From Phycicoccus sp. Soil802 (GTDB taxonomy: Bacteria; Actinomycetota; Actinomycetes; Actinomycetales; Dermatophilaceae), in NCBI RefSeq assembly GCF_001429605.1, contig NZ_LMSS01000006.1:98903-162902 (forward strand): a stretch of DNA of 64,000 nucleotides, read 5' to 3'. Below are positions 21,870 through 34,513 of this stretch, piece after piece. The notes beneath the pieces are model-generated. The model saw only the letters and a program-made list of their open reading frames with translations, had not been told where the DNA came from and ran no database searches. Positions within the stretch are counted from its first letter, which is position 1. Each line of letters begins with the position of its first letter. The position numbers and the translations under genes were made by a program.

Positions 21870-23797
21870 GAGCGGTCACTCCCGTCGGCGCTGCCCTGCT
21901 GGGTCGAGGAGCCACCCGCGTCGAGGCGGGCCAGCTCTGGTGCGGTGAGGTACTTGGACAGCTCGGTGCGCTCGAAGAGCTCGAGCAGGTCCTGCCGGAT
22001 CTCGGGGACCGGCTGGCGCCTGAGCTGGACGGCGTCGGACCCGTCGAGCGTGCAGATCAGGTTGACTCCCCGCCACTCCGGGTCCATGCCCGGGAAGTCC
22101 TCTCGGGTGTGCCCACCGCGCGACTCGGTGCGCTCGAGGGCAGCCAACGCGACGCAGCGGCACACGGCGAGCATGTTGCGCAGGTCGAGGGCCAGGTGCC
22201 AGCCGGGGTTGAACTGCCGATGTCCTTCCACCCCAACGGATTTCGCGCGTTCGTCGAGGTCGTCGAGCATGTCGAGCGCCTCGCGGACCTCGCCCTCGCG
22301 GCGGATGATCCCGACCAGGTCGTTCATCTTCTGCTGGAGCTCCTGGTGGAGCGAGTAGGGGTTCTCCGAGGCGTCGCGGAACGGCGCCAGGGCAACCTCC
22401 GCCGCCCGGTCGACGTCTGCGTCCTGGATCGCCGGTCGTGAGTCACCAAGCGCCGCAATGTATTCCGAGGCACCGACGCCGGCGCGACGGCCGAAGACCA
22501 GCAGGTCCGAGAGGCTGTTGCCGCCGAGCCGGTTGGAGCCGTGCATGCCGCCCGCGACCTCACCCGCCGCATACAGGCCCGGCACGGAGGTGGCCGCGGT
22601 GTCGGCGTCGACCTCGACGCCACCCATCACGTAGTGGCAGGTGGGACCGACCTCCATCGGCTCCGCCGTGATGTCGACGTCGGCCAGCTCCTTGAACTGG
22701 TGGTGCATCGACGGCAGCCGACGTCTGATCTCCTCGGCCGGGAGCCGCGTCGAGACGTCGAGGAAGACGCCACCGTGCGGTGAGCTGCGCCCCTCCTTGA
22801 CCTCGTTGTTGATGGCGCGGGCGACCTCGTCCCGCGGCAGGAGCTCAGGGGGTCGCTTGTTGTTCTCGGGGTCCTTGTACCAGCGGTCCGCCTCCTCCTC
22901 GGTGTCTGCGTACTGGCCACGGAAGACGTCGGGGACGTAGTCGAACATGAAGCGCTTGCCCTCGGAGTTGCGCAGCACACCCCCGTCGCCGCGCACCGAC
23001 TCGGTGACGAGGATGCCCTTCACCGACGGTGGCCACACCATGCCGGTGGGGTGGAACTGGATGAACTCCATGTTGACGAGGGAAGCGCCCGCGCGCAGCG
23101 CCAGGGCGTGGCCGTCGCCGGTGTACTCCCAGGAGTTGCTGGTGACCTTGAACGACTTGCCGATGCCACCGGTGGCCAGGATGACGGCCGGTGCGGAGAA
23201 GAGCACGAACCGGCCCGACTCACGCCAGTAGCCGAACGCCCCGGCCACGGCGCCGTCGGCCTTGAGGATGTCGGTGACGGTCAGCTCGGCGAACACCCTG
23301 AGCCGGCTCTCGTAGTCGCCCGTCTCGCGGTGGTCCTCCTGCTGCAGGCTCACGATCTTCTGCTGGAGGGTGCGGATCAGCTCCAGGCCGGTGCGGTCAC
23401 CGACGTGGGCGAGCCTGGGGTACTCGTGGCCACCGAAGTTGCGCTGGCTGATGCGGCCGTCGGGTGTGCGGTCGAAGAGCGCGCCGTAGGTCTCGAGCTC
23501 CCACACCCGCATCGGCGCTTCCTTGGCGTGCAGCTCGGCCATCCGCGGGTTGTTGAGGAACTTGCCCCCGCGCATGGTGTCGCGGAAGTGGGTCTGCCAG
23601 TTGTCCTTCTCGTTGGCGTTGCCCATCGACGCGGCGATGCCACCCTCGGCCATCACGGTGTGGGCCTTGCCGAAGAGGCTCTTGCAGATGATCGCCGTCC
23701 GCAGACCCTGCTCCCTCGCCTCGATCGCGGCACGCAGCCCGGCACCACCCGCCCCGATGACGATGACGTCGTAGTCGTGCCTCTCGAGGTCGGTCAC
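21866..23797 (-). CDS. sdhA: Succinate dehydrogenase/fumarate reductase flavoprotein subunit
   Basis: About 643 residues. FAD-binding VIVIGAGGAGLRAAIEA at the N-terminus and the flavin-linking region KAHTVMAEGGIAASMGN. Substrate-site motifs are FHPTGM and RGDGG (ESVRGDGGVLRN), with HGSNRLGGNSLSD for FAD. Start GTG 23797 is preferred over GTG 23803 because AAGGAG lies five bases upstream of it. Sdh1-type flavoprotein by length (about 640-646). In the operon it follows the membrane subunit after a 66-base gap holding three copies of GGGCTGGT. Confidence 0.95.
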   Translation of the reverse strand: MTDLERHDYDVIVIGAGGAGLRAAIEAREQGLRTAIICKSLFGKAHTVMAEGGIAASMGNANEKDNWQTHFRDTMRGGKFLNNPRMAELHAKEAPMRVWELETYGALFDRTPDGRISQRNFGGHEYPRLAHVGDRTGLELIRTLQQKIVSLQQEDHRETGDYESRLRVFAELTVTDILKADGAVAGAFGYWRESGRFVLFSAPAVILATGGIGKSFKVTSNSWEYTGDGHALALRAGASLVNMEFIQFHPTGMVWPPSVKGILVTESVRGDGGVLRNSEGKRFMFDYVPDVFRGQYADTEEEADRWYKDPENNKRPPELLPRDEVARAINNEVKEGRSSPHGGVFLDVSTRLPAEEIRRRLPSMHHQFKELADVDITAEPMEVGPTCHYVMGGVEVDADTAATSVPGLYAAGEVAGGMHGSNRLGGNSLSDLLVFGRRAGVGASEYIAALGDSRPAIQDADVDRAAEVALAPFRDASENPYSLHQELQQKMNDLVGIIRREGEVREALDMLDDLDERAKSVGVEGHRQFNPGWHLALDLRNMLAVCRCVALAALERTESRGGHTREDFPGMDPEWRGVNLICTLDGSDAVQLRRQPVPEIRQDLLELFERTELSKYLTAPELARLDAGGSSTQQGSADGSDRS

Positions 23798-23863
23798 TCG
23801 CACTCCTTGGGTCTGCCGTGGCCCGTGGGCCGGTCACGTGGGCTGGGCTGGTGGGCTGGTGGG

Positions 23864-24679
23864 CTAGTTGATGATGCGGAAGTCGCCGATCGTGCCCGCC
23901 GAGACGAGGGCGATGTAGGCGTCGGTCACCACGAGGCTGCCGAGGGTCACCCACGCGAACAGCATGTGGCGGGCGTTGAGCTTGCCCACCAGGCCCCACG
24001 CCTTGTAGCGCAGCGGGTGCTTGCTGAAGTGGTTGAGGCGACCACCGACGATGTTGCGGCAGGAGTGGCAGCCGAGCGTGTAGCACCAGAGCAGCACGAC
24101 GTTGGCCAGCAGGATGAGCGTGCCGAGGCCGAGCCCGAAACCACCGTCCCTGCCGCGGAACGCGTGCAGCACGTCGTAGGTGTTGATCAGGCTGATGACC
24201 ACGGCGGCGTAGAAGAAGTAGCGGTGCAGGTTCTGCATGATGAGCGGGAAGCGGGTCTCACCGGAGTACTCCCGGTGCGCCTCGGGCACCGCGCAGGCCG
24301 GCGGCGAGTTCCAGAACGAGCGGTAGTAGGCCTTGCGGTAGTAATAGCAGGTGAGCCGGAACAGCAGCAGGAACGGCAGCGTCAGCGCCGCGAACGGGAT
24401 GAGTGCCGGCCACTCGCCGAACGGCGTGCCGAAGTGCGTCGAGCCCGGCACGCAGGAGGTCGACAGGCACGGGGAGTAGAACGGCGTGAGGTAGCCGTAG
24501 TCGGCCACGAAGTAGTCCCGCTGCAGGCTGGCGCGCACGAGGCCGTAGAGCAGCCAGGCCGAGAAGCAGACGAACGTGACGAAGGGCTGGAGCCACCAGC
24601 GGTCCTCGCGGAGGGTGCGCGCGGCGATGCGGGCCCGACCGGGGGCATGGACGCCTCCGCTGAAGGGGACGTTCGACAC
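23864..24679 (-). CDS. sdhC: Succinate dehydrogenase membrane anchor (Sdh1-type, five-helix)
   Basis: 271 residues with about five hydrophobic segments (for example PFVTFVCFSAWLLYGLV, LIPFAALTLPFLLLF, LGTLILLANVVLLWCYTL). Single-protein anchor as in mycobacterial Sdh1 (Rv0249c, about 273 residues) instead of separate SdhC and SdhD. Conserved His and Cys (LGCHSCRNI, NHFSKHPL) are likely haem or quinone contacts. GTG 24679 starts directly after the TGA of the preceding small gene. Confidence 0.88.
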   Translation of the reverse strand: MSNVPFSGGVHAPGRARIAARTLREDRWWLQPFVTFVCFSAWLLYGLVRASLQRDYFVADYGYLTPFYSPCLSTSCVPGSTHFGTPFGEWPALIPFAALTLPFLLLFRLTCYYYRKAYYRSFWNSPPACAVPEAHREYSGETRFPLIMQNLHRYFFYAAVVISLINTYDVLHAFRGRDGGFGLGLGTLILLANVVLLWCYTLGCHSCRNIVGGRLNHFSKHPLRYKAWGLVGKLNARHMLFAWVTLGSLVVTDAYIALVSAGTIGDFRIIN

Positions 24680-24680
24680 C

Positions 24681-24971
24681 TCAGTGGCCCCGGGAGGGGC
24701 CGACGCCCTCGTCCTCGGCATCGGACCACAGCGAGGGGTCGTACTCCTCGTCGGTGATGAAGACGATCTCGCCCGGCGCACCGGCCCGGTCCTGGGAGCC
24801 GACCCCGGCTCCCCGCGCCACGAGGTCGACGTCGTCCGCGAGCCGCACGACATCGTCGCGCAGTCGTTGCACGTCGATGGTGTTGCCGAGCTCCTTCGAG
24901 AGCGCGGTCACCGCCCGTCGCAGCCCGGCCACGTGACCTGCAGCCGCTGTGAGGTCGTCGCTGACGCCCAT
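24681..24971 (-). CDS. Small conserved protein heading the sdh operon
   Basis: 96 residues; ATG 24971 has AAGGGA seven bases upstream. The N-terminal two thirds are helical and amphipathic (coiled-coil-like), and the end is acidic with a DEEYDPSLWSDAEDEGVG stretch. In mycobacteria a gene of the same size (Rv0250c) also precedes Sdh1, so it is probably a dedicated assembly or accessory factor; that link is from memory and position. Function unknown. Confidence 0.75.
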   Translation of the reverse strand: MGVSDDLTAAAGHVAGLRRAVTALSKELGNTIDVQRLRDDVVRLADDVDLVARGAGVGSQDRAGAPGEIVFITDEEYDPSLWSDAEDEGVGPSRGH

Positions 24972-24994
24972 GACACCGTCCCTTCGCAAGGCGG

Positions 24995-25053
24995 ATGCGG
25001 GTCGTCAGTGACCCGCATCACGAACCTATCGCGTGCTTCCCGAGATTTCTCGG
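24995..25053 (-). promoter_or_regulatory. sdh operon promoter region with two palindromes
   Basis: Perfect palindrome CCGAGATTTCTCGG (25040-25053), then a possible -10 TAGGTT (minus strand, 25028-25023), then a 9-bp inverted repeat ATGCGGGTC/GACCCGCAT with a 6-base spacer (24995-25018). All sit within 85 bases before the first sdh gene. They look like operators, or the second is the start of a leader hairpin. Neither has a T-run that would make it the argH terminator. Confidence 0.5.
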
Positions 25054-25075
25054 AAGCGGACGGACGGGTATGCCG

Positions 25076-27036
<1,961 letters not shown>

Positions 27037-27040
27037 CGGC

Positions 27041-27972
27041 TCAGGCCCCCTCGAGGAGGAAGGAGAGCAGCGCCTTCTGCGCGTGCAGCCGGTTCTCGGC
27101 CTCGTCCCACACCACCGACTGGGGGCCGTCGATCACCTCGGCCTCGACCTCGTAGCCGCGGTAGGCCGGCAGGCAGTGCAGGAAGATCGCGTCGGGGGAC
27201 GCCTTCGCCATGAGGGACTGGGTCACGGCGAACGGCACGAAGGGGCTCTCCGCTCCCTGCCGGTCGCCCTTCTCCCCCTCCATGCCCATCGACACCCAGG
27301 TGTCGGTGACCACCACGTCGATCCCCTCGACCGCGGCGACCGGGTCGTCCGTGACGAGGACCGAGCCGCCCTGTGCCGCTGCGAGCTCCTCGGCGCTGGC
27401 GAGGATCGCCGGAGCCGGCTGGTGGGCCGCGGGGGTGCCGATGCGCACGTGCATCCCGGCCAGTGCGCACCCCAACAGGTAGGAGTGCGCCATGTTGTTG
27501 GCGCCGTCGCCGACGTAGCCGAGGGTGAGACCGGCCAGGGTCCCCTTGTGCTCGAGGACCGTGAGCAGGTCGGCGAGGATCTGGCAGGGGTGGAAGTCGT
27601 CGGTCAGGGCGTTCACGACCGGGACTCCCCCGTGGGCGGCCATCTCCTCGATCCGGTCCTGCCCGTAGGTGCGCCAGACGACCGCGGCCGACTGGGGGCC
27701 GAGGATGCGGGCGGTGTCAGCGACCGACTCGCGGGTGCCGATCTGCGCGAGGTTGCCGTCGACGACCAGCGGGTAGCCGCCCAGGCCGGTGATGGCCCCC
27801 GCGAAGGAGACCTGGGTGCGCAGCGTCGGCTTGTCGAACACGACGGCCACGGTGCGCGGGCCCTCGAGCGGGCGGCGCGAGAAGGGCGCAGCCTTGAGCT
27901 CGACGGCACGCCGCAGGACCAGGGCCTGCTCCTCGGCCGTCAGGTCGTCGTCGCGCAGGAAGTGTCGCAGGG

Positions 27973-27976
<4 letters not shown>
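27041..27976 (-). CDS. argF: Ornithine carbamoyltransferase
   Basis: 311 residues. Carbamoyl-phosphate loop [12 protein letters not shown] (the usual STRT is LRT-containing here: T-L-R-T, a mild variant), [17 protein letters not shown] for ornithine and [10 protein letters not shown] with the catalytic Cys. Converts ornithine to citrulline. ATG overlaps the argD stop (ATGA). Confidence 0.95.
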
Positions 27977-29237
<1,261 letters not shown>

Positions 29238-29238
<1 letters not shown>

Positions 29239-30227
29239 CAGGACTCCTCGTCCGCGACGATCATGGTGCCGATCCCCTCGGACGTGAAGACCTCCAGGAG
29301 CAGCGAGTGGGGCTGTCGGCCGTCGATGACGTGGGCCTGCGGCACCCCGCCCCGGACCGCCCGGATGCACGCCTCGAGCTTGGGGATCATGCCGGCGTCG
29401 ACCCGCTGCAGCAGCTCCTGGGCGCCCGAGACCGTCAGCGACGACAGCAGCGAGTCCCGGTCCGGCCAGTCGGCGTAGACCCCCTCGACATCGGTCAGCA
29501 CGACTAGCTTGTGCGCCTTGAGGGCCACCGCGAGCGCCGCGGCAGCGGTGTCGGCGTTGATGTTGAGGACCTGGCCGTCCACGTCGAGGTCGGGGGCCAC
29601 CGTCGACACGACGGGGATCCGCCCGGCGTCGAGGATGTCCTGGACGGCTCCGGGGTTGACCGTCTCGACGTCACCGACCAGGCCGAGGTCGACCTCCTCG
29701 CCGTCGACGTGGGTGCCGCGACGACGGGCCCCGAAGAGCGCGGCGTCCTCCCCCGACAACCCCACGGCGACGGGTCCGTGCTGGTTGAGCAGGCCGACGA
29801 GCTCGCGGCCCACCTGGCCGGTCAGCACCATCCGGACCACGTCCATCACCTCGGGGGTGGTCACCCGCAGGCCACCACGGAACTCGCTGTGCAGCCCGAG
29901 CCGGTCGAGCATGGTGGCGATCTGCGGCCCGCCACCGTGCACGACGACGGGGCGCAGGCCGGCATACCGGAGGAAGGCGACGTCCTGGGCGAAGGCGGCC
30001 TTGAGGCCGTCGTCGACCATGGCGTTGCCGCCGTACTTGACCACGACGAGCGCGCCACGGAACTGCTCAAGCCACGGCAGCGCCTCGACGAGGGTCTGGG
30101 CCTTGCCCTGGGCGACCCGCAGCGCCGCCGCGCCGATGTGCCCGCGGACGGTGTTGGTCGACCGTCGCGCGGGTGCGGCGGGGGTGGTGGTGTCGATGGC
30201 GCCGGACGGGGTGGCTGGAGTGCTCAT
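29238..30227 (-). CDS. argB: Acetylglutamate kinase
   Basis: 329 residues. Motifs [11 protein letters not shown] (nucleotide binding), [10 protein letters not shown], and [13 protein letters not shown] near the end. Second step of arginine synthesis. The N-terminus has about 30 extra Ser/Thr/Pro/Ala-rich residues before the kinase helix. ATG overlaps the argJ stop (ATGA). Arginine-sensitive forms have an N-terminal helix, which fits this length. Confidence 0.95.
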
Positions 30228-31371
30228 GAGGAGTAGGCCGAGTTCTCGTGGACGTAGTCGTGGGTGAGGTCGTTGGTCCAGATCGTCGCTGCCTCGCCGC
30301 CGGCGTGCAGGTCGACGACGACGTGCACCTCGCGCGCGGTCAGGTCGACCAGGCTCCGGTCCGCGCCGACTCCCCCGGCCCGGCAGACCTCGACTCCGTT
30401 GATGGAGACATCGAGGGCGTGCGGGTCGAACTCGGCGCCGGTCGTGCCGACCGCGGCCAGCACCCGGCCCCAGTTGGGGTCGTTGCCGAAGACCGCGCAC
30501 TTGAACAGGTTGTTGCGCGCGATCGACCGGGCGACCTCGAGGGCGTCGGCCTCCGAGGCGGCGGTGCGCACCTCGATCGCGATGTCGTGGTGGGCGCCCT
30601 CCGCGTCGGCGATGAGCTGGCGGGCCAGGCTCGCGCAGACCTCCGTGACGGCGTCGGTCAGCTGGTCGGCATCGACCGGCACCCCCGAGGCGCCGGACGC
30701 CAGCAGGACCACCGTGTCGTTGGTGGACTGGCAGCCGTCGGAGTCGATCCGGTCGAAGGTCGTCGCCGTGGCGGAGCGCAGGCTGTCGCCGAGCTGGTCG
30801 GCGGTCACCACCGCATCCGTGGTGACGACCACGAGCATCGTGGCCAGCGCGGGCGCGAGCATGCCCGCGCCCTTGGCCATGCCCCCGACCGACCAGCCGG
30901 CGCGCTCGGCGACGGCGACCTTGTGGACGGTGTCGGTCGTCTTGATCGCGATGGCCGCGTCGGGCCCACCCTCCGTGGAGAGCGCGGTGGCCGCGGACTC
31001 CACACCGGCGAGCACCTTGTCCATCGGGAGCAGCTCGCCGATCAGCCCGGTCGAGCAGACCACCACGTCGTGGGAGGAGAGTCCGAGGACCTCGGCGACC
31101 TTCTCCGCCGTCGCGTGGGTGTCGGCGAAACCCTGCGCGCCGGTGCACGCGTTGGCCCCACCCGAGTTGAGGACGACGGCGTCGACCCGTCCGTCGAGCG
31201 ACGACTGCCGCGACCAGGTGACGGGCGCCGCCTCGACCCGGTTGCTGGTGAAGACGGCGGCGGCGTGGTGGTCGGGTCCGTCGTTGACCACCAGGGCGAG
31301 GTCGGGGGTGCCGCTGGCCTTGATGCCTGCGGTGACCCCGGAGGCGCGGAAGCCGCGGGGCGTGGTCACGC

Positions 31372-31375
<4 letters not shown>
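30224..31375 (-). CDS. argJ: Bifunctional ornithine acetyltransferase/N-acetylglutamate synthase
   Basis: 383 residues. The self-cleavage site is seen at [14 protein letters not shown], where the Thr of ATML becomes the nucleophile. KGAGML and [10 protein letters not shown] are also conserved. Recycles the acetyl group from acetylornithine to glutamate, consistent with no argE or argA here. Overlaps the ACT-domain gene by four bases (ATGA). Confidence 0.95.
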
Positions 31376-32897
<1,522 letters not shown>

Positions 32898-32915
32898 TCA
32901 GCCCACCACGGCGGG

Positions 32916-33701
32916 CTAGGGCTCGATGCGTCGCGCCAGCCAGCGCCGGCCCCGCCGCACGAAGGTCGGGCTGCCCGAGGCCGTGACGACCCGGTCCCCC
33001 GTCCGGACGAACCGCGCCATCTTCTGTCCGGCCGGGTGGCCCCAGTCGCCGAGGTAGTGGTACTCCCACGGCCCGAACCTCGCGGCCCACGCGAGGTCGT
33101 CCGAGTAGTGCCAGAAGACGTTCTTCTCGTTGAAGAACGGCTTGCCCTTCTTGGAGGGGATGACCAGGTCGATGGGGGTCGACGCCGGGCGCATGAAGAA
33201 GGTGGCATAGAAGGAGCCGCCCTCGCGCATCGCCGGCGCGAGGCGGTGCAGGCACAGCCGGATGTGGTTGAGGGACACGTGGGTGAACACCGACTGGGCG
33301 ATGGCGTAGTCGAACCGCACCCCGAAGTCGACGTCGAACCGGTCGTTGGCGCGCAGGTTGGCCACCGGCAGCCGGGCGCGCTGGTCGGCACTGAGCTCCA
33401 CGTCGTAGCCGGCCTGGATCAGGCTGTGGTTCGCCTCGACGGCGAAGTAGTGGCCGGGGTCGAGGTAGTCGATGAAGTGCCGGCCTGCGCGGAACGGGCC
33501 GCAGCCGATGTCGACCAGGCGGTGCTGCGGCAGCAGGCCCTGGCTGCGCAGGTAGGTCAGCTGGCGCTCGCCGTGGGTGCCCCAGATGCCGCCGATGAAG
33601 GCCCGGTGCGCACCCGCCTCGATCTCCTCGGGCGTGAACTCACGCCCCGAGTAGTCCGGCTGCTCGCCAGCGGTCTCCACGCGGTGCTCGATGGTGTTCA
33701 C
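32916..33701 (-). CDS. SAM-dependent class I methyltransferase, substrate unknown
   Basis: 261 residues. SAM motif I LVDIGCGPFRAGRHF (about residues 63-77), acidic residue in FAVEANHS, and a FDYAIAQSVFTHV motif-IV-like stretch. The C-terminal 70 residues (after FMRPAST) are a lid with many aromatic residues. ATG 33701 follows the SDR gene after about 77 bases. It may belong to the pheT-SDR transcript or stand alone. No neighbouring pathway gives a substrate. Confidence 0.78.
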   Translation of the reverse strand: MNTIEHRVETAGEQPDYSGREFTPEEIEAGAHRAFIGGIWGTHGERQLTYLRSQGLLPQHRLVDIGCGPFRAGRHFIDYLDPGHYFAVEANHSLIQAGYDVELSADQRARLPVANLRANDRFDVDFGVRFDYAIAQSVFTHVSLNHIRLCLHRLAPAMREGGSFYATFFMRPASTPIDLVIPSKKGKPFFNEKNVFWHYSDDLAWAARFGPWEYHYLGDWGHPAGQKMARFVRTGDRVVTASGSPTFVRRGRRWLARRIEP

Positions 33702-33778
33702 GGCGCCTCCTCGTCCGCCGCCACCCTAGTGGCGAGGAGACCTTCCGGGAGGCCCAACGCCAACCGAGCACGGCAGGA

Positions 33779-34513
33779 TCAGGTCAGCGGGTCGTCGTCG
33801 CCCCAGCGCAGGAGGCCGAGCGTGCGATCGGACTCGGCCAGGCCCTGGGCCGCTCGCGCCTTCAAGGACTCCAGGGTGTCGATCCCGGCCCGGACCATCC
33901 GGCCGTTCCAGTCGTCGAGCTCGCCGCGGGCGATGGCCAGCAGCAGGTCGGCCACCACGGCGGGCTCGGTCCACTCGGTGCGGTCGCGGTGCGCGTCCAT
34001 CGCCTGGGTCATGTCGGTGCGCACCACCCCCGGTGCGAGGTCGAAGGCGCGGACCCCGCGGTCGGCGTTGAGGCCCGTGGCGGCGGTCAGCCTGGCCAGT
34101 GCCCCCTTGCCCACGTTGTAGGCCGTCGCGATGTCGTAGTTGCGGTAGGCCGCGCCGGAGTTGATGTTGACGATCCGCCCCGCACCGGCAGCCACCATGT
34201 GCGGCAGCACGGCGCGCGTCATGAGGTAAGGACCGCGGAGGTTGACCTCGATCGTCTCCCACCACTGCTCGGGGTCGCTGTCCAGCAGCCCGACCTCGCG
34301 GTCGATCACCCCGGCGTTGTTGACCAACAGGTCGACCCGACCGTGGCGACCGATGATCTCCCCCACCCAGCGCTCGACCGCCACCGGGTCGGTGACGGGG
34401 GCGACGGCGCGCGAACCCCGCTCGACGGCATACCCGGCGTCCTCGAGGGCCGCGGCGAGGTGGTGACCGATGCCCCTGGAGGCACCCGTCACGACCGCAA
34501 CCGGATCGGTCAC
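33779..34513 (-). CDS. Short-chain dehydrogenase/reductase
   Basis: 244 residues. Classical SDR: VVTGASRGIGHH (cofactor), LLVNNAGVID, the catalytic Ser in NINSGAAY and YNVGK (Tyr-Lys, about residues 146-150), then LAPGVVRTDM. Lacks a basic residue pattern that would settle NADH versus NADPH. GTGA overlap with the pheT stop shows that it is translated with pheST. Role unknown; nothing ties it to phenylalanyl-tRNA synthesis. Confidence 0.85.
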   Translation of the reverse strand: MTDPVAVVTGASRGIGHHLAAALEDAGYAVERGSRAVAPVTDPVAVERWVGEIIGRHGRVDLLVNNAGVIDREVGLLDSDPEQWWETIEVNLRGPYLMTRAVLPHMVAAGAGRIVNINSGAAYRNYDIATAYNVGKGALARLTAATGLNADRGVRAFDLAPGVVRTDMTQAMDAHRDRTEWTEPAVVADLLLAIARGELDDWNGRMVRAGIDTLESLKARAAQGLAESDRTLGLLRWGDDDPLT

